From NCBI GenBank assembly GCA_948688495.1, contig CAPQSW010000006.1:42735-101469 (forward strand): a stretch of DNA of 58,735 nucleotides, given 5' to 3'. The notes under the pieces are model-generated. The model searched no databases. It saw only the letters and a list, made by a program, of their open reading frames with translations, and was not told where the DNA came from. Shown here in pieces: positions 26,306 to 35,351 of this stretch. The position numbers and the translations under genes were made by a program. This stretch comes from an uncultured Lachnospiraceae bacterium (GTDB lineage Bacteria; Bacillota; Clostridia; Lachnospirales; Lachnospiraceae). Positions within the stretch are counted from its first letter, which is position 1; the number at the start of each line of letters is the position of its first letter.

Positions 26306-27133
26306 CTATTTCCCTTCCCGTCTGTGCTTCACAATTTCATATCGGCTCCATACACCAGAATATAAAATGTTGCGTAAAGTTTCTATATTATCCACAATAG
26401 GAAGACGCTCAAAAGCGCGGGAGCACTCTGCCATCATCATACTCAGGATATTCCCCGCCCGCTGCTCAAAGCCATCTTCTTCAAATTGCTGCGAAAACAC
26501 ATTATAATTCCCTGTCTTTCTATCTTTCTCCACATCTTCATAGGCATCCATGAGGTAAATAAACTTGCCCAGGAAAAATCCCATTCTACGCAAATCTGCC
26601 TCCCACTCATCCTGACGGTACACAAAAATCTCCGCCATAATCTCGCCAAAATACCCGGATACCTCGTCTATATCCTGACACTGCTGCTCCTCACAATGAT
26701 GAATCTGCCCCATCTTCTCCTGGATGAACCTCTCTTTCGCAGAATAGCGCCTTGCTGCCTTGCGAAACTTGTTCCGCAGGGACAACGCCATTGCTTTTTT
26801 GCTGACTTTACGCTCATCCTCCCAGTCATCCAGACATTTGTAATACGACAGCAGAAGATTCATGTCCGCTCCATACGCTGAAAACTCATTGATCCGCGCC
26901 GGACGCTTCTCAAATGGATGCGCCATACACCGCTGGCAGACTGCCGCTGTATCCGGCTCATAAAGACTGGTAAGCAGCAATATCACAAACGTCATGTCAT
27001 AGCTCAATGTTAGCTGTCCCGCTCTGCCGTATGTTTGCTTTAATGACCTGCAAAGTCCGCAGTAATAAGACTGGTACAAATCAAGGTCTTTTATTCTCAT
27101 TTCCGGTTTGTTCACAATAATATATCCAAACAT
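26306..27133 (-). CDS. DUF5685 family protein
   Basis: 275-residue cytoplasmic alpha-helical protein. The opening MFGYIIVNKPEMRIKDLDLYQSYYCGLCRSLK is typical of DUF5685, as are the paired cysteines CGLC near residue 25 and CQRC near 65, and the EWEADLRRMGFFLGKFIYLMDAYED block. These Clostridia proteins are found beside J-domain genes, as here, and have no known function. The CxxC pairs suggest metal binding. It is the first gene of a three-gene unit with the J-domain protein and flavodoxin. Confidence 0.88.
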   Translation of the reverse strand: MFGYIIVNKPEMRIKDLDLYQSYYCGLCRSLKQTYGRAGQLTLSYDMTFVILLLTSLYEPDTAAVCQRCMAHPFEKRPARINEFSAYGADMNLLLSYYKCLDDWEDERKVSKKAMALSLRNKFRKAARRYSAKERFIQEKMGQIHHCEEQQCQDIDEVSGYFGEIMAEIFVYRQDEWEADLRRMGFFLGKFIYLMDAYEDVEKDRKTGNYNVFSQQFEEDGFEQRAGNILSMMMAECSRAFERLPIVDNIETLRNILYSGVWSRYEIVKHRREGK

Positions 27134-27234
27134 ACCTAATATTTTAGTCTATTTTATCAAAATTGCAATTAACAAACTTGAAATATTCTATTAAAAATAT
27201 ATAAACTGCAAGTAACTATTCAGAACGTTCAAAT

Positions 27235-29187
27235 CTATTTGAAATCTGAATAGTTGGCGCACGCATCGAGTCGCGCAAGCCACATATCAGCACTGGCATC
27301 ACTTGGCATCCTTAAGTCCCCGCGCGGGGATACCGCCACCGTCCCCACTTTCGGTCCATCCGGCAGGCAGGAGCGTTTAAACTGCTGGCTGAAAAACCTT
27401 CGGATAAAGGTCTTTTCCCATTTATAAATCATCGTTGGCGTATACTTTCCAACAGCTTGTCCATCCTTACCACAAAATGCGTATACCGCAAGCCGGAAAA
27501 TTTTCTCTGGGCCAAACCCGCAGCGGAGCATATAATACAGAAAGAAATCATGAAGCTCATATGGGCCTACAAGATCCTCTGTTTTCTGCGAAATTTTCCC
27601 ATCCTTTGGCGGTAAAAGCTCCGGGCTTACCGGGGTATCCAAGATATCCAGAAGAATCTCTGTTAGTTCTTCATTTCCACAGGTATCTGCATAATAACGT
27701 ACCAGATGGCGGACAAGCGTTTTCGGCACCGATGCATTGACACCATACATGGACATATGATCTCCGTTATAAGTTGCCCAGCCAAGCGCAAGCTCTGACA
27801 TATCACCTGTACCAATTACCATACCGCCTTTCATATTGGCAATATCCATAAGAATCTGTGTCCGCTCCCTTGCCTGTCCATTTTCGTAAGTCACATCATG
27901 ATTGCTTTCTTCCTGTCCAATATCGTTAAAGTGTACCCGTACAGCCTCCCGGATATCGACCTCCCGCATTTCCGTCCCAAGACAGCGAATAAAGTGAACT
28001 GCATTCTCATAGGTTCGGTCTGTCGTGCCAAATCCCGGCATGGTAACAGCACAAATACCCTTTCGGTCCAGCCCCAGCAAATCAAAGGCACGCACTGTTA
28101 CCAACAGGGCAAGCGTGGAATCCAGACCACCGGAAATCCCAACGACAGCACATTTGCATCCAGTATGCTCCAGCCGTTTTTTCAATCCCATGGATTGAAT
28201 CGATAAAATTTCCTCACAACGCTTCTGCCGTTCCTCAATATCTCCCGGAACAAACGGTGCAGGGTCCACAAATCGTGTCAGGCAGGTATCCTCCCTTTTC
28301 AGCTGAAAATAAATCTTCTGATAATCATTTTTATCACACCGGAATGTAGTCATCCGCCTGCGCTGTCCATTCAGCTTTTGAATATCAAGTTCCGCATAAA
28401 CAGACTGATTCTTAAAACGCTCCGCCTCCGCAAGCATAATACCATTTTCCGCAATCATGTTATGGGAGGAATATACCACGTCCTGAGTAGATTCCCCATC
28501 TCCTGCATTTGCATAGACATAGCCGCAAATCAGACGTGCAGACTGCCCCTCTACAAGATTTTTCCGGTAACAGTCTTTGCCTGTGATCTCATTACTTGCT
28601 GACAAATTCACAATCACATTTGCCCCGGCAAGCGCATGGGAAATGCTGGGCGGATTTGGTGACCATATATCCTCGCAGATTTCTGCCGCAATCATCAATT
28701 CCGACAGGCTTTCGGGACAAAAAAGCAGGCGGCTCCCCATCGGAACACGTATCTTTTCTGTCAGGGCAACTTCTACTGGCTGCTCCATTCCTTCTGCAAA
28801 ATGTCTTGTCTCATAAAATTCATTGTACCCCGGAATGCACCGCTTGGGAATCAAACCTAATATCTGCCCGCCCGCAAGCGCTGCCGCCACATTGTAAAGC
28901 CTTCCGCTGTACACAACCGGAAGCCCGACAAAGACTATCATATTCTTCCCGGCAGTATCCGCTGCAATCTGAATCAATGACTGTTTTGCCTCCTCCAAAA
29001 GAGGTTCCATGAAAAACAGATCTCCACAGCTATACCCGGTGATACACAGCTCGGGAAAAACCACCACCACTGCCCGCTGTTTCTCTGCCTCTGCAATCTT
29101 CTCTATAATTTTCTTTTTGTTATATATGGGATCGGCTACGCGAATCTCTGGCGTCACTGCCGCCACCTTAATAAATCCATCCTTCAC
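27235..29187 (-). CDS. nadE: Glutamine-dependent NAD+ synthetase
   Basis: 650-residue two-domain enzyme that converts deamido-NAD, glutamine and ATP to NAD. The N-terminal nitrilase-type glutaminase domain has Glu 46 (FPELCITG), Lys 115 (LIPKRCIPG) and nucleophile Cys 171 (AAEICEDIW). The C-terminal synthetase domain has the pyrophosphate loop SGGLDS at 352-357. Both domains are full. It shares a four-base ATGA overlap with hslO upstream, so it is co-translated. Together with pncB at 42.4 kb the window carries two NAD-pathway genes in different places. Confidence 0.96.
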   Translation of the reverse strand: MKDGFIKVAAVTPEIRVADPIYNKKKIIEKIAEAEKQRAVVVVFPELCITGYSCGDLFFMEPLLEEAKQSLIQIAADTAGKNMIVFVGLPVVYSGRLYNVAAALAGGQILGLIPKRCIPGYNEFYETRHFAEGMEQPVEVALTEKIRVPMGSRLLFCPESLSELMIAAEICEDIWSPNPPSISHALAGANVIVNLSASNEITGKDCYRKNLVEGQSARLICGYVYANAGDGESTQDVVYSSHNMIAENGIMLAEAERFKNQSVYAELDIQKLNGQRRRMTTFRCDKNDYQKIYFQLKREDTCLTRFVDPAPFVPGDIEERQKRCEEILSIQSMGLKKRLEHTGCKCAVVGISGGLDSTLALLVTVRAFDLLGLDRKGICAVTMPGFGTTDRTYENAVHFIRCLGTEMREVDIREAVRVHFNDIGQEESNHDVTYENGQARERTQILMDIANMKGGMVIGTGDMSELALGWATYNGDHMSMYGVNASVPKTLVRHLVRYYADTCGNEELTEILLDILDTPVSPELLPPKDGKISQKTEDLVGPYELHDFFLYYMLRCGFGPEKIFRLAVYAFCGKDGQAVGKYTPTMIYKWEKTFIRRFFSQQFKRSCLPDGPKVGTVAVSPRGDLRMPSDASADMWLARLDACANYSDFK

Positions 29188-30074
29188 TGATTTACTCCTT
29201 TCAAAAGCCCCTCCAGTTCCTGCGGCGTAAATACATAATGCTTATCACAGAACTGGCAGTTCACTTCAATAGATTCCCCGGCATCAACCATCTCCTGAAT
29301 GTCCTTCTTCCCGATGCTTGCAATCGCACGGGTAACCCGATCTTTGGAACAGTTACAGAAATACTGTACCGGAAGTTTTTCCGTAACCTCCACACCAAAT
29401 CCATCTAACAACTGCCCCAGCAGCGCTTCCGGCGCCACTCCCTGCTCTAACAAATCTGTCACGGAAGTCACCCCGGCCACTCTTTTTTCTAATTCACAAA
29501 TCACCTTTTCATCCGTGTAGGGCATAAGCTGAATAATAAAACCTCCCGCCTGTTTCACGGTATTATCACGATTCATAAGGACACCCAGCCCTACCGCTGA
29601 AGGCACCTGCTCGGAGGTTGCAAAATAGTACGTCAAATCTTCTGCTATCTCGGAAGTCTGCAATGCAACTTGTCCCACATAAGGTTCTTTTAACCCCATA
29701 TCCTTGATGACGCTTAGAATCCCGAGACCTATTGCACCTGAGACATCCAGCTTCCCGTTCGCGTTCGGAGGCAGCATGACATCCGCCACCTTTGGGTATC
29801 CCTTGACATTGCCTTTACTGTCGGCCGTGACTGTCATCCCTTTTGCCGCTCCCGCGCATTTCACCTGCAGTGTCAAAAGGTCTTTATCCCCTTTCATCAT
29901 GCACCCCATCATCACGCCGCCGGTCAACAACCGGCCCAAGGCGGCCGTAATCACCGGGCTTGTATTGTGGTAACTTCTTGCCATCTCCACCAGATTTCTG
30001 GATGTCACTGCAAATGCACGGATTTGATTATCCGCCGCTGTTGCCCTCACCATATAGTCCCTGTACTCACTCAT
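29184..30074 (-). CDS. hslO: Redox-regulated chaperone Hsp33
   Basis: 296-residue cytoplasmic holdase that is activated by oxidation. Zinc-binding cysteines are CNC at 240-242 and CQFC at 273-276. The N-terminal core matches the family (MVRATAADNQIRAFAVTSRNLVEMARSYHNTSP). The gene overlaps nadE by four bases and follows a SAM-dependent methyltransferase by 55 bases, forming an operon driven from upstream of that methyltransferase. Identification is secure. Confidence 0.96.
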   Translation of the reverse strand: MSEYRDYMVRATAADNQIRAFAVTSRNLVEMARSYHNTSPVITAALGRLLTGGVMMGCMMKGDKDLLTLQVKCAGAAKGMTVTADSKGNVKGYPKVADVMLPPNANGKLDVSGAIGLGILSVIKDMGLKEPYVGQVALQTSEIAEDLTYYFATSEQVPSAVGLGVLMNRDNTVKQAGGFIIQLMPYTDEKVICELEKRVAGVTSVTDLLEQGVAPEALLGQLLDGFGVEVTEKLPVQYFCNCSKDRVTRAIASIGKKDIQEMVDAGESIEVNCQFCDKHYVFTPQELEGLLKGVNQ

Positions 30075-30129
30075 ATCCTATCCCGCTCCTGTCTAATCTG
30101 TATCTATTCCATTACTATTCCTGTCTTCC

Positions 30130-30906
30130 TTATTTCGCTGCTTTTCTACATTCCCGGGCGATTACGCAAACCCGTTCGCTTTCTTTTCGCACCGGTTCCC
30201 TGGTAAATGCATCATACACTGCCACAAGTTCCATACCGGCCTCACAAAGCAGCTCCTGTACCCTCGACAGCTTATACCCCCGCTGTAAATGCGTTTCCTC
30301 ATATCTTCGATACAACCCTTTTGTTCCCTGTTCCCGGATAAATAACGTCAAATCATACTGATTGATCTGTCCTTCTTCGTCATAAAAATTTTCCCAGATA
30401 AAGCTTCCTTCCTCGCGATTCTCACAAATTGTATTCTCTCCTAGGATTTCCCTGTATTTATAAATTGTATTCATATCAAAAATAAATACTCCGCCGGGGT
30501 CCAGATAATTATTCACCAATTGGAAAACAGCAAGCAAATCCTTTTCTTCCAATATATAATTGAGGGAATCACAGATGCATACGACTGCTTTTACCGTCCC
30601 ATACAGCTCAAATTCCCGCATATCCTGCAAAAGATATAAAATATCATAACCATCTCCATCTGCGTTCCATTCTTTTTCCCTGGCAATCTGCAGCATTTCC
30701 TCAGAGCAGTCCACACCTATCATATCGTAACCTGCCTGCGCCAGAAGGCGTGTCATTTTTCCTGTGCCGCATCCTAGTTCCAGCACAAGATCCTTTGATA
30801 CCTTATATTCTTCTAACAATGAAATCAGATAACGGCTCCATTCCTGATAAGGCACATTATCCATAAATAAATCATAGACTTCTGCAAATCCGGTATATGC
30901 TTCCAT
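30130..30906 (-). CDS. Class I SAM-dependent methyltransferase
   Basis: 258 residues. The Rossmann SAM site LVLELGCGTGKMTRLLAQAG is near residues 41-60, followed by IGVDCSEEMLQIA with the acidic ribose-binding Asp. The middle (VVCICDSLNYILEEKDLLAVFQ, LDPGGVFIFDMNT) fits the small-molecule methyltransferase group. Substrate unknown. The ATG has GGAGG seven bases upstream, supplied by the gene-proximal copy of the repeat described at 30914-31002. It is the first gene of a unit with hslO and nadE. Confidence 0.93.
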   Translation of the reverse strand: MEAYTGFAEVYDLFMDNVPYQEWSRYLISLLEEYKVSKDLVLELGCGTGKMTRLLAQAGYDMIGVDCSEEMLQIAREKEWNADGDGYDILYLLQDMREFELYGTVKAVVCICDSLNYILEEKDLLAVFQLVNNYLDPGGVFIFDMNTIYKYREILGENTICENREEGSFIWENFYDEEGQINQYDLTLFIREQGTKGLYRRYEETHLQRGYKLSRVQELLCEAGMELVAVYDAFTREPVRKESERVCVIARECRKAAK

Positions 30907-30913
30907 ATGTGTT

Positions 30914-31002
30914 CCTCCTTAGGACAATATACTTCTTTGGGCCGTTCTAAGAGCCCTAAGGCATCCTCCCAGCTTCGCTGGGTCCCTCCTTAGGACAATA
31001 TA
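30914..31002 (-). repeat. SD-hairpin repeat, copy A
   Basis: An 18-base direct repeat (CCTCCTTAGGACAATATA on the plus strand) lies at 30914-30931 and 30985-31002, 71 bases apart. Between them on the transcribed strand are the hairpin CCCAGC-GAA-GCTGGG (30968-30982 on plus) and the segment CCTTAGGGC (30953-30961). That segment can pair over nine bases, including one G-U, with GTCCTAAGG of either repeat copy. The gene-proximal copy is the ribosome-binding site of the methyltransferase gene. The same unit recurs at 35.4, 38.3 and 52.1 kb. Confidence 0.85.
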
Positions 31003-31087
31003 TCAACTTTACAAAAAAAAGTCAATTACAGAAGCCCTTGATTCTTCCATTCAAAAAACGTATACTGTTTTTATCAATAAAGATAAC

Positions 31088-31123
31088 AGAAACAGCCCCT
31101 GTCATTGACGGAAAACTGTTTCT
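31088..31123 (+). promoter_or_regulatory. 5'-leader hairpin before the plus-strand membrane protein gene
   Basis: AGAAACAG (31088-31095) and CTGTTTCT (31116-31123) are complementary around a 20-base loop. The 3' arm ends about eight bases before the AAGGAG SD of the gene at 31139. It may influence ribosome access; evidence is only the pairing. Confidence 0.35.
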
Positions 31124-31138
31124 TAGCAAGGAGTTTCC

Positions 31139-32155
31139 ATGACTGAAAATTACGACCACTATATTTCCAGACATATCCGGCAGGTTTACGAAAGACGCCT
31201 GATTTCCCCCATTATATATCTAATTATTCTTACTGTCCTATGGCTGCTGATTCTACCATTATACGATATTTTATTCCCACAGCCTCTGTCTGACCTTGAC
31301 AAACTTGCTGCCTTCCGTGACGGACATGATTCCTATGTGGAAGCCAAACTGGACAACCTGTATTTTACAGGGTACACGAATACATCTTTTTGGCAGACCA
31401 ACGGTTATTATTATTATACACGTTGGAAAGATCAGTGTGTCATCGTCCTTCTTTCCCCGGGCACCTGCGAGGAGGGACTGCCTCAAATTAATTCTGTTAA
31501 AATCCGCGGGCGTGTTCTTGAAAGAAATGCCTCATTCGACGCCTTATTAGACCATCTGTACCAGGACTTAAACTGGACAAAGGATGGGATTTCTAACAAG
31601 GTTCATGACTATTTCATCAGCGAACCAGCGTTTAAACCGGCTTCCAGTACCGTTGTGCTTGGCATTTATTTTGCTACCGGCATTTATGCTTTCATCCGTC
31701 TAGGCCTTTATATCATTTATATCTTTTTTCCGATACTCTCTCCTGCCTGCCGGCAGCTTGGTCTGTTCGGAAAGCCATCTGTGCTGCTTGCACAGGCTGA
31801 GGAGGAACTTGCCACACTGCCGCAGCTTGCAACCGAGGATATGTTCATTACAGAACACTACTTTATCGTGCTTGCCAATTACGGCGTTGCCGTCGTACCC
31901 ATTCAGGAAATTATCTGGATTTATAAATATTCTACATTACATAAAATCCTGTGGCATCATTTCAGCATCTCGTATACGCTGCATATTACCGCTAACAAAC
32001 ACCTGTACATTCAATGTCCGAAGAACATGAAATCCGACATTGATGGTATTATGGATTATCTGTCAGAAGCTAACCACGATATCCTGGTGGGATTCAATGA
32101 GGAAAACCGCTTGAAAGTAAAACAGAAGACAAAAAACACTTTAAAGAAACCTTAA
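31139..32155 (+). CDS. Unrecognised membrane protein with PH-like C-terminal domain
   Basis: 338 residues on the plus strand, with an AGCAAGGAG SD. It has an N-terminal helix (about 23-48), an extracytoplasmic region of about 120 residues (YFTGYTNTSFWQTNGYYYYTRWKDQCVIVLLSPGTC), and a second helix (about 176-202). The cytoplasmic tail contains YFIVLANYGVAVVPIQEIIWIYKY, which resembles the PH-like fold of bacterial membrane proteins that read lipid or act as scaffolds. I cannot assign a family name. It is transcribed divergently from the methyltransferase operon and ends before the terminator shared with flagellin. Confidence 0.8.
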   Translation: MTENYDHYISRHIRQVYERRLISPIIYLIILTVLWLLILPLYDILFPQPLSDLDKLAAFRDGHDSYVEAKLDNLYFTGYTNTSFWQTNGYYYYTRWKDQCVIVLLSPGTCEEGLPQINSVKIRGRVLERNASFDALLDHLYQDLNWTKDGISNKVHDYFISEPAFKPASSTVVLGIYFATGIYAFIRLGLYIIYIFFPILSPACRQLGLFGKPSVLLAQAEEELATLPQLATEDMFITEHYFIVLANYGVAVVPIQEIIWIYKYSTLHKILWHHFSISYTLHITANKHLYIQCPKNMKSDIDGIMDYLSEANHDILVGFNEENRLKVKQKTKNTLKKP

Positions 32156-32245
32156 TGACATATTCCCGTTTGCACAATGTGCATAGAGGAACTAGGAAGA
32201 TACTTTCACGTTTTAGCGCAACAAGGTCTTCCTATAAGACGAAAC

Positions 32246-32276
32246 AGGAGCTGTCCACATCTGCGGCAGCTCCTTA
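32246..32276. terminator. Terminator between convergent genes (membrane protein and flagellin)
   Basis: AGGAGCTG (32246-32253) pairs with CAGCTCCT (32267-32274), followed on the plus strand by TATTATTCTCAGTTTTTC. The arms and U-rich flank fit an intrinsic terminator for the plus-strand gene; it may also end the flagellin transcript. Confidence 0.65.
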
Positions 32277-32305
32277 TTATTCTCAGTTTTTCATCTACTC
32301 CATAT

Positions 32306-33280
32306 TTACTGCAAAATTGACAGTATACCTTGTGGGTTTTGGTTTGCCTGTGCAAGCACGGACTGACCTGCCTGCATCAAGATATTATTGGTGCTGTATG
32401 TTACCATTTCCTGTGCCATATCAGTATCACGGATCCTTGACTCTGCAGAAGTCGTATTTTCTGAAATATTGTCAAGATTGGCAATCGTATGCTCCAAACG
32501 GTTCTGTAGTGCGCCAAGCGAAGAACGCATCTGCGAGACAACATCTACCGCATTCTGAACCAGCTTCATGGTTCTTCCGGCATTCTCAAAAGAATCAATA
32601 AACAGGCACTGTTCCGGATTATAATGACTCTTTTTGGTCGGGTCGTTTTTATCAAATGCCCTCCATATCTCATACGCAGTACGTGTTTCGTCGCCTCCAA
32701 ATTCTATAAACTCAATCGAAGGCTTCGACTCCAATATGGTATCAATCTCGCTCGGGTTGTCAAAAACAAATGCCAATCCCAATGCATGCGCATCCATCGC
32801 CTTAATATCAAGCAGAACTCCCTGATTGGAAAGCGCACCTATCTGAAGATTCCTATTTGTGAAGGAACCGTCGATCAAATTCATGGTATTAAACTGTGTT
32901 GCACTGGAAATACGGTCAATTTCGGCTCCGAGCTGGTCAATCTCACTCTTGATAGCTTTACGGTCCACAGACGTGTTGGTATCATTTGCTGCCTGCGTTG
33001 CGAGCTCATTCATTCTGTGAAGAACGGAATGTACCTCGTTCAACGCACCCTCTGCCACCTGAATCAGAGAAACCCCATCCTGTGCATTATTGGAAGCTTT
33101 ATTCAATCCACGGATCTGTGAACGCATTTTCTCGGAAATCGACAAACCTGCCGCATCATCCGCCGCGCTATTAATCCGGTATCCGGAAGATAATTTATTT
33201 ACTGATTTCGACTGTTTGGATGTTACGTCACCCAACATTCTCCTGGCATTTGCCGCCATTATATTATGCTGTATAACCAT
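32306..33280 (-). CDS. fliC: Flagellin
   Basis: 324 residues. The N-terminal D0/D1 (MVIQHNIMAANARRM, LSSGYRINSAADDAAGLSISEKMRSQIRG) and C-terminal D1/D0 (SSLGALQNRLEHTIANLDNISENT, ending LAQANQNPQGILSILQ) are intact. A central region of about 80 residues is unlike standard domains (for example FIEFGGDETRTAYEIWRAF) and carries a cysteine (EQCLFIDS), which is unusual for flagellin. A sigma-28-like -10 (GTCGATAA) lies about 90 bases upstream, but a clear -35 TAAA is not visible. It stands alone rather than in a large flagellar operon. Exported through the flagellar secretion channel. Confidence 0.95.
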   Translation of the reverse strand: MVIQHNIMAANARRMLGDVTSKQSKSVNKLSSGYRINSAADDAAGLSISEKMRSQIRGLNKASNNAQDGVSLIQVAEGALNEVHSVLHRMNELATQAANDTNTSVDRKAIKSEIDQLGAEIDRISSATQFNTMNLIDGSFTNRNLQIGALSNQGVLLDIKAMDAHALGLAFVFDNPSEIDTILESKPSIEFIEFGGDETRTAYEIWRAFDKNDPTKKSHYNPEQCLFIDSFENAGRTMKLVQNAVDVVSQMRSSLGALQNRLEHTIANLDNISENTTSAESRIRDTDMAQEMVTYSTNNILMQAGQSVLAQANQNPQGILSILQ

Positions 33281-33364
33281 ATCACATTTTCCTATTCTAA
33301 TCTTCTTTATAGTTGCTGCACGCTTTGTGTTAAAAACGTCTAAACCTGATATATATTTTATATA

Positions 33365-33372
33365 TTATCGAC
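33365..33372 (-). promoter_or_regulatory. Sigma-28-like -10 element of the flagellin gene
   Basis: Minus-strand GTCGATAA matches the sigma-28 -10 consensus (GCCGATAA) with one change. It is followed by an AT-rich stretch ending TATCAG that is nearly repeated upstream of the FliD-like gene at 48.2 kb. No good TAAA -35 is found 15-16 bases upstream, so this is tentative. Confidence 0.45.
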
Positions 33373-33417
33373 ATATTACATTGAAAACTGAACAGTAATA
33401 ATGGATAATTTTTCTTT

Positions 33418-34383
33418 TTAGGAAAATAATCCCCGAAAGAAATCAGCAATAGACCGGAAAAATCCCGCAATCTTATCAAAAAATCCACCTGCGTCAATCT
33501 TAGACAGCTTATTATACAACTCCTCTGCCTGATTTGTTATGGATTCCAGGTCGAGGTCAAGGTCTCCAATTTTCTTCAGCAGGTTTGTCAACTGAACGAC
33601 CTCTTCTTCTGAAAGATATACATCAAATTCCCTACTCGTTTCATCAATCATCTCCCGGATTTCATTCTCGTCACTCAAATCCCTTTCTACAATTTCCCGT
33701 TTGAGGTAAGCAATCAGTTCTTCCGCTTTCTGTGAGTCACCCATTTTTTCTGCTATGTCCCCAGTAAGAACCAGCTCATTCAATGCGGTATCCATGCTCT
33801 GTTCGGTAACCGCCTCCCCTGTCATAACAGAATATGCTTTCATAGCGCCTACCAGGGCGGCTGTCCCTGAAATCTGCGTGGGTGCTGCCACTATAATGTC
33901 AGCATCTGTAATCCCTGCTGTAATCAATGCATTTTTATACATACCAATCGTACAATAGGAAATATTCTTTGTCGTAATATTGATTCCATGTCCCTGCTCC
34001 CTTTTTACTACGAGTACAGAAGAAAGGGATCGCGTTCCAATCTTGCTGGCATCCACATACTGACCCAGATACTGATGTTCCTCCTCATTCGTAATGTAAA
34101 TTACATCATAATCAGCAAGCTCCGCTGGATTGATTCCCAAAAGCCCCAGCACAGTTGCCTTCTGCTGCTCCGTCAAATTGGCTCCAAGCGCAAGATAAGG
34201 CTTATCCTCCTTGGTAATAGGTTCTGTAACCTCGCCTTCCGACCCTGCAACATCACCTACCCTGTCCTGTTCCACAACACCTTCCGGCTGGTCTGCCTCT
34301 GCTGCCCAGACGCTCGCCGATGGCAAAACCGCCACGGCACAAACCAGCAAAAATGCTGCAAATTTGTTGATAATCTTTTTCAT
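33418..34383 (-). CDS. DUF1002 secreted protein
   Basis: 321 residues from the ATG at 34383 (MKKIINKF), which follows GGAGG. It has an N-terminal signal peptide with predicted cleavage around SASVWA-AEAD, then an acidic spacer and the DUF1002 domain (ISYCTIGMYKNALITAGITDADIIVAAPTQISGTAALVGAMKAYSVMTGEAVTEQ). The C-terminal end is amphipathic and aromatic-rich (FDKIAGFFRSIADFFRGLF). Family members are exported and of unknown function. Longer in-frame sequence to 34485 lacks an SD and is not used. Placed between a lipase-like hydrolase and flagellin. Confidence 0.9.
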   Translation of the reverse strand: MKKIINKFAAFLLVCAVAVLPSASVWAAEADQPEGVVEQDRVGDVAGSEGEVTEPITKEDKPYLALGANLTEQQKATVLGLLGINPAELADYDVIYITNEEEHQYLGQYVDASKIGTRSLSSVLVVKREQGHGINITTKNISYCTIGMYKNALITAGITDADIIVAAPTQISGTAALVGAMKAYSVMTGEAVTEQSMDTALNELVLTGDIAEKMGDSQKAEELIAYLKREIVERDLSDENEIREMIDETSREFDVYLSEEEVVQLTNLLKKIGDLDLDLESITNQAEELYNKLSKIDAGGFFDKIAGFFRSIADFFRGLFS

Positions 34384-34423
34384 TTTTTCCTCCATTCCTG
34401 TACATTCCTGCACAACACTGTTT

Positions 34424-35347
34424 TTACAAATGTTCCTGAATCCATCCGTAAATATCTTTATAGACGTTTTCTCTATCAAGCTCATTCAATATCTCATGGC
34501 GGTCAGAGGAGTAGAGTTTAAACGTAACCTCTGAAATCCCTGCCTGCACATAAGTCTCATACGCCTTCCTTGCCCCTGCACCGTAATCCCCTACTGGATC
34601 GTCCTCCCCGGACACAAAGAACAATGGGAGGTCTTTCGGAATCGCTGCAATGTGCTCCGGCCTGTTAATATAATAAATCGTGTCAAATAGATTATAAAAT
34701 CCATTTAAGGTAAATTGGAACGTGCAGCGCGGGTCTTTCACATAGCTGCTTACAATTTCCCTGTCTTTGGTCAGCCAGGCGCTGGCTCCCTCCGTCTCAA
34801 ACTTCTTATTATTTCCTGAAAATACCAGTCTTTCCACAAAGCCGCCGCGGTGACGCCAGCCCTTAAACCGGGCAATCAGCTTACAGACAGCCTTTCCTGT
34901 CTTCACCGTCATATCCGTCTGTGTTCCGGTCCCCATAACAATAGCTCCAGATAGTCCTTCTCCATGTATGGTCAAATATTTCCTAAGCAGAAAGGAGCCC
35001 ATACTGTGCCCCAGCATGAAATAAGGGACACCCGGATATTCCATCTGCGTCTTGCTGCGAAGCTGCTGCAAATCCTCAACTACAAGATCGCTGCCATATT
35101 CTGGGGCAAAATAGCCCAAAAATTCCTTAGATACCACAGACTCTCCATGACCCAGGTGGTCATTTCCGACAACCACAACCCCCCTTTGGGTCAGGTATTC
35201 TGCAAACGCCTCATAACGTTCTACATATTCTATCATACCATGGCTGATTTGTAAAACACACCGAACTTCCCCCTCCGGCTCCCATTTTACGGCATGGATC
35301 TGCGTCTTCCCATCTGATGACAAAAATCCAAACGTGCTCTTTTTCAT
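34424..35347 (-). CDS. Alpha/beta hydrolase, lysophospholipase/monoacylglycerol lipase type
   Basis: 307 residues, cytoplasmic. Features: ISHGMIEYVERYEAFAEYL oxyanion region, GNDHLGHGES, nucleophile serine in GHSMGSFLLR near residues 119-124, a catalytic Asp candidate in SGEDDPVGDYG and a C-terminal His in DRHEILNE. This matches the Hydrolase_4 family (monoacylglycerol lipase/lysophospholipase). The ATG's SD is supplied by the gene-proximal copy of the repeat at 35352-35440, about ten bases upstream. It is preceded by a chemoreceptor-like gene whose stop codon lies in the same repeat. Confidence 0.92.
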   Translation of the reverse strand: MKKSTFGFLSSDGKTQIHAVKWEPEGEVRCVLQISHGMIEYVERYEAFAEYLTQRGVVVVGNDHLGHGESVVSKEFLGYFAPEYGSDLVVEDLQQLRSKTQMEYPGVPYFMLGHSMGSFLLRKYLTIHGEGLSGAIVMGTGTQTDMTVKTGKAVCKLIARFKGWRHRGGFVERLVFSGNNKKFETEGASAWLTKDREIVSSYVKDPRCTFQFTLNGFYNLFDTIYYINRPEHIAAIPKDLPLFFVSGEDDPVGDYGAGARKAYETYVQAGISEVTFKLYSSDRHEILNELDRENVYKDIYGWIQEHL

Positions 35348-35351
35348 ATGC

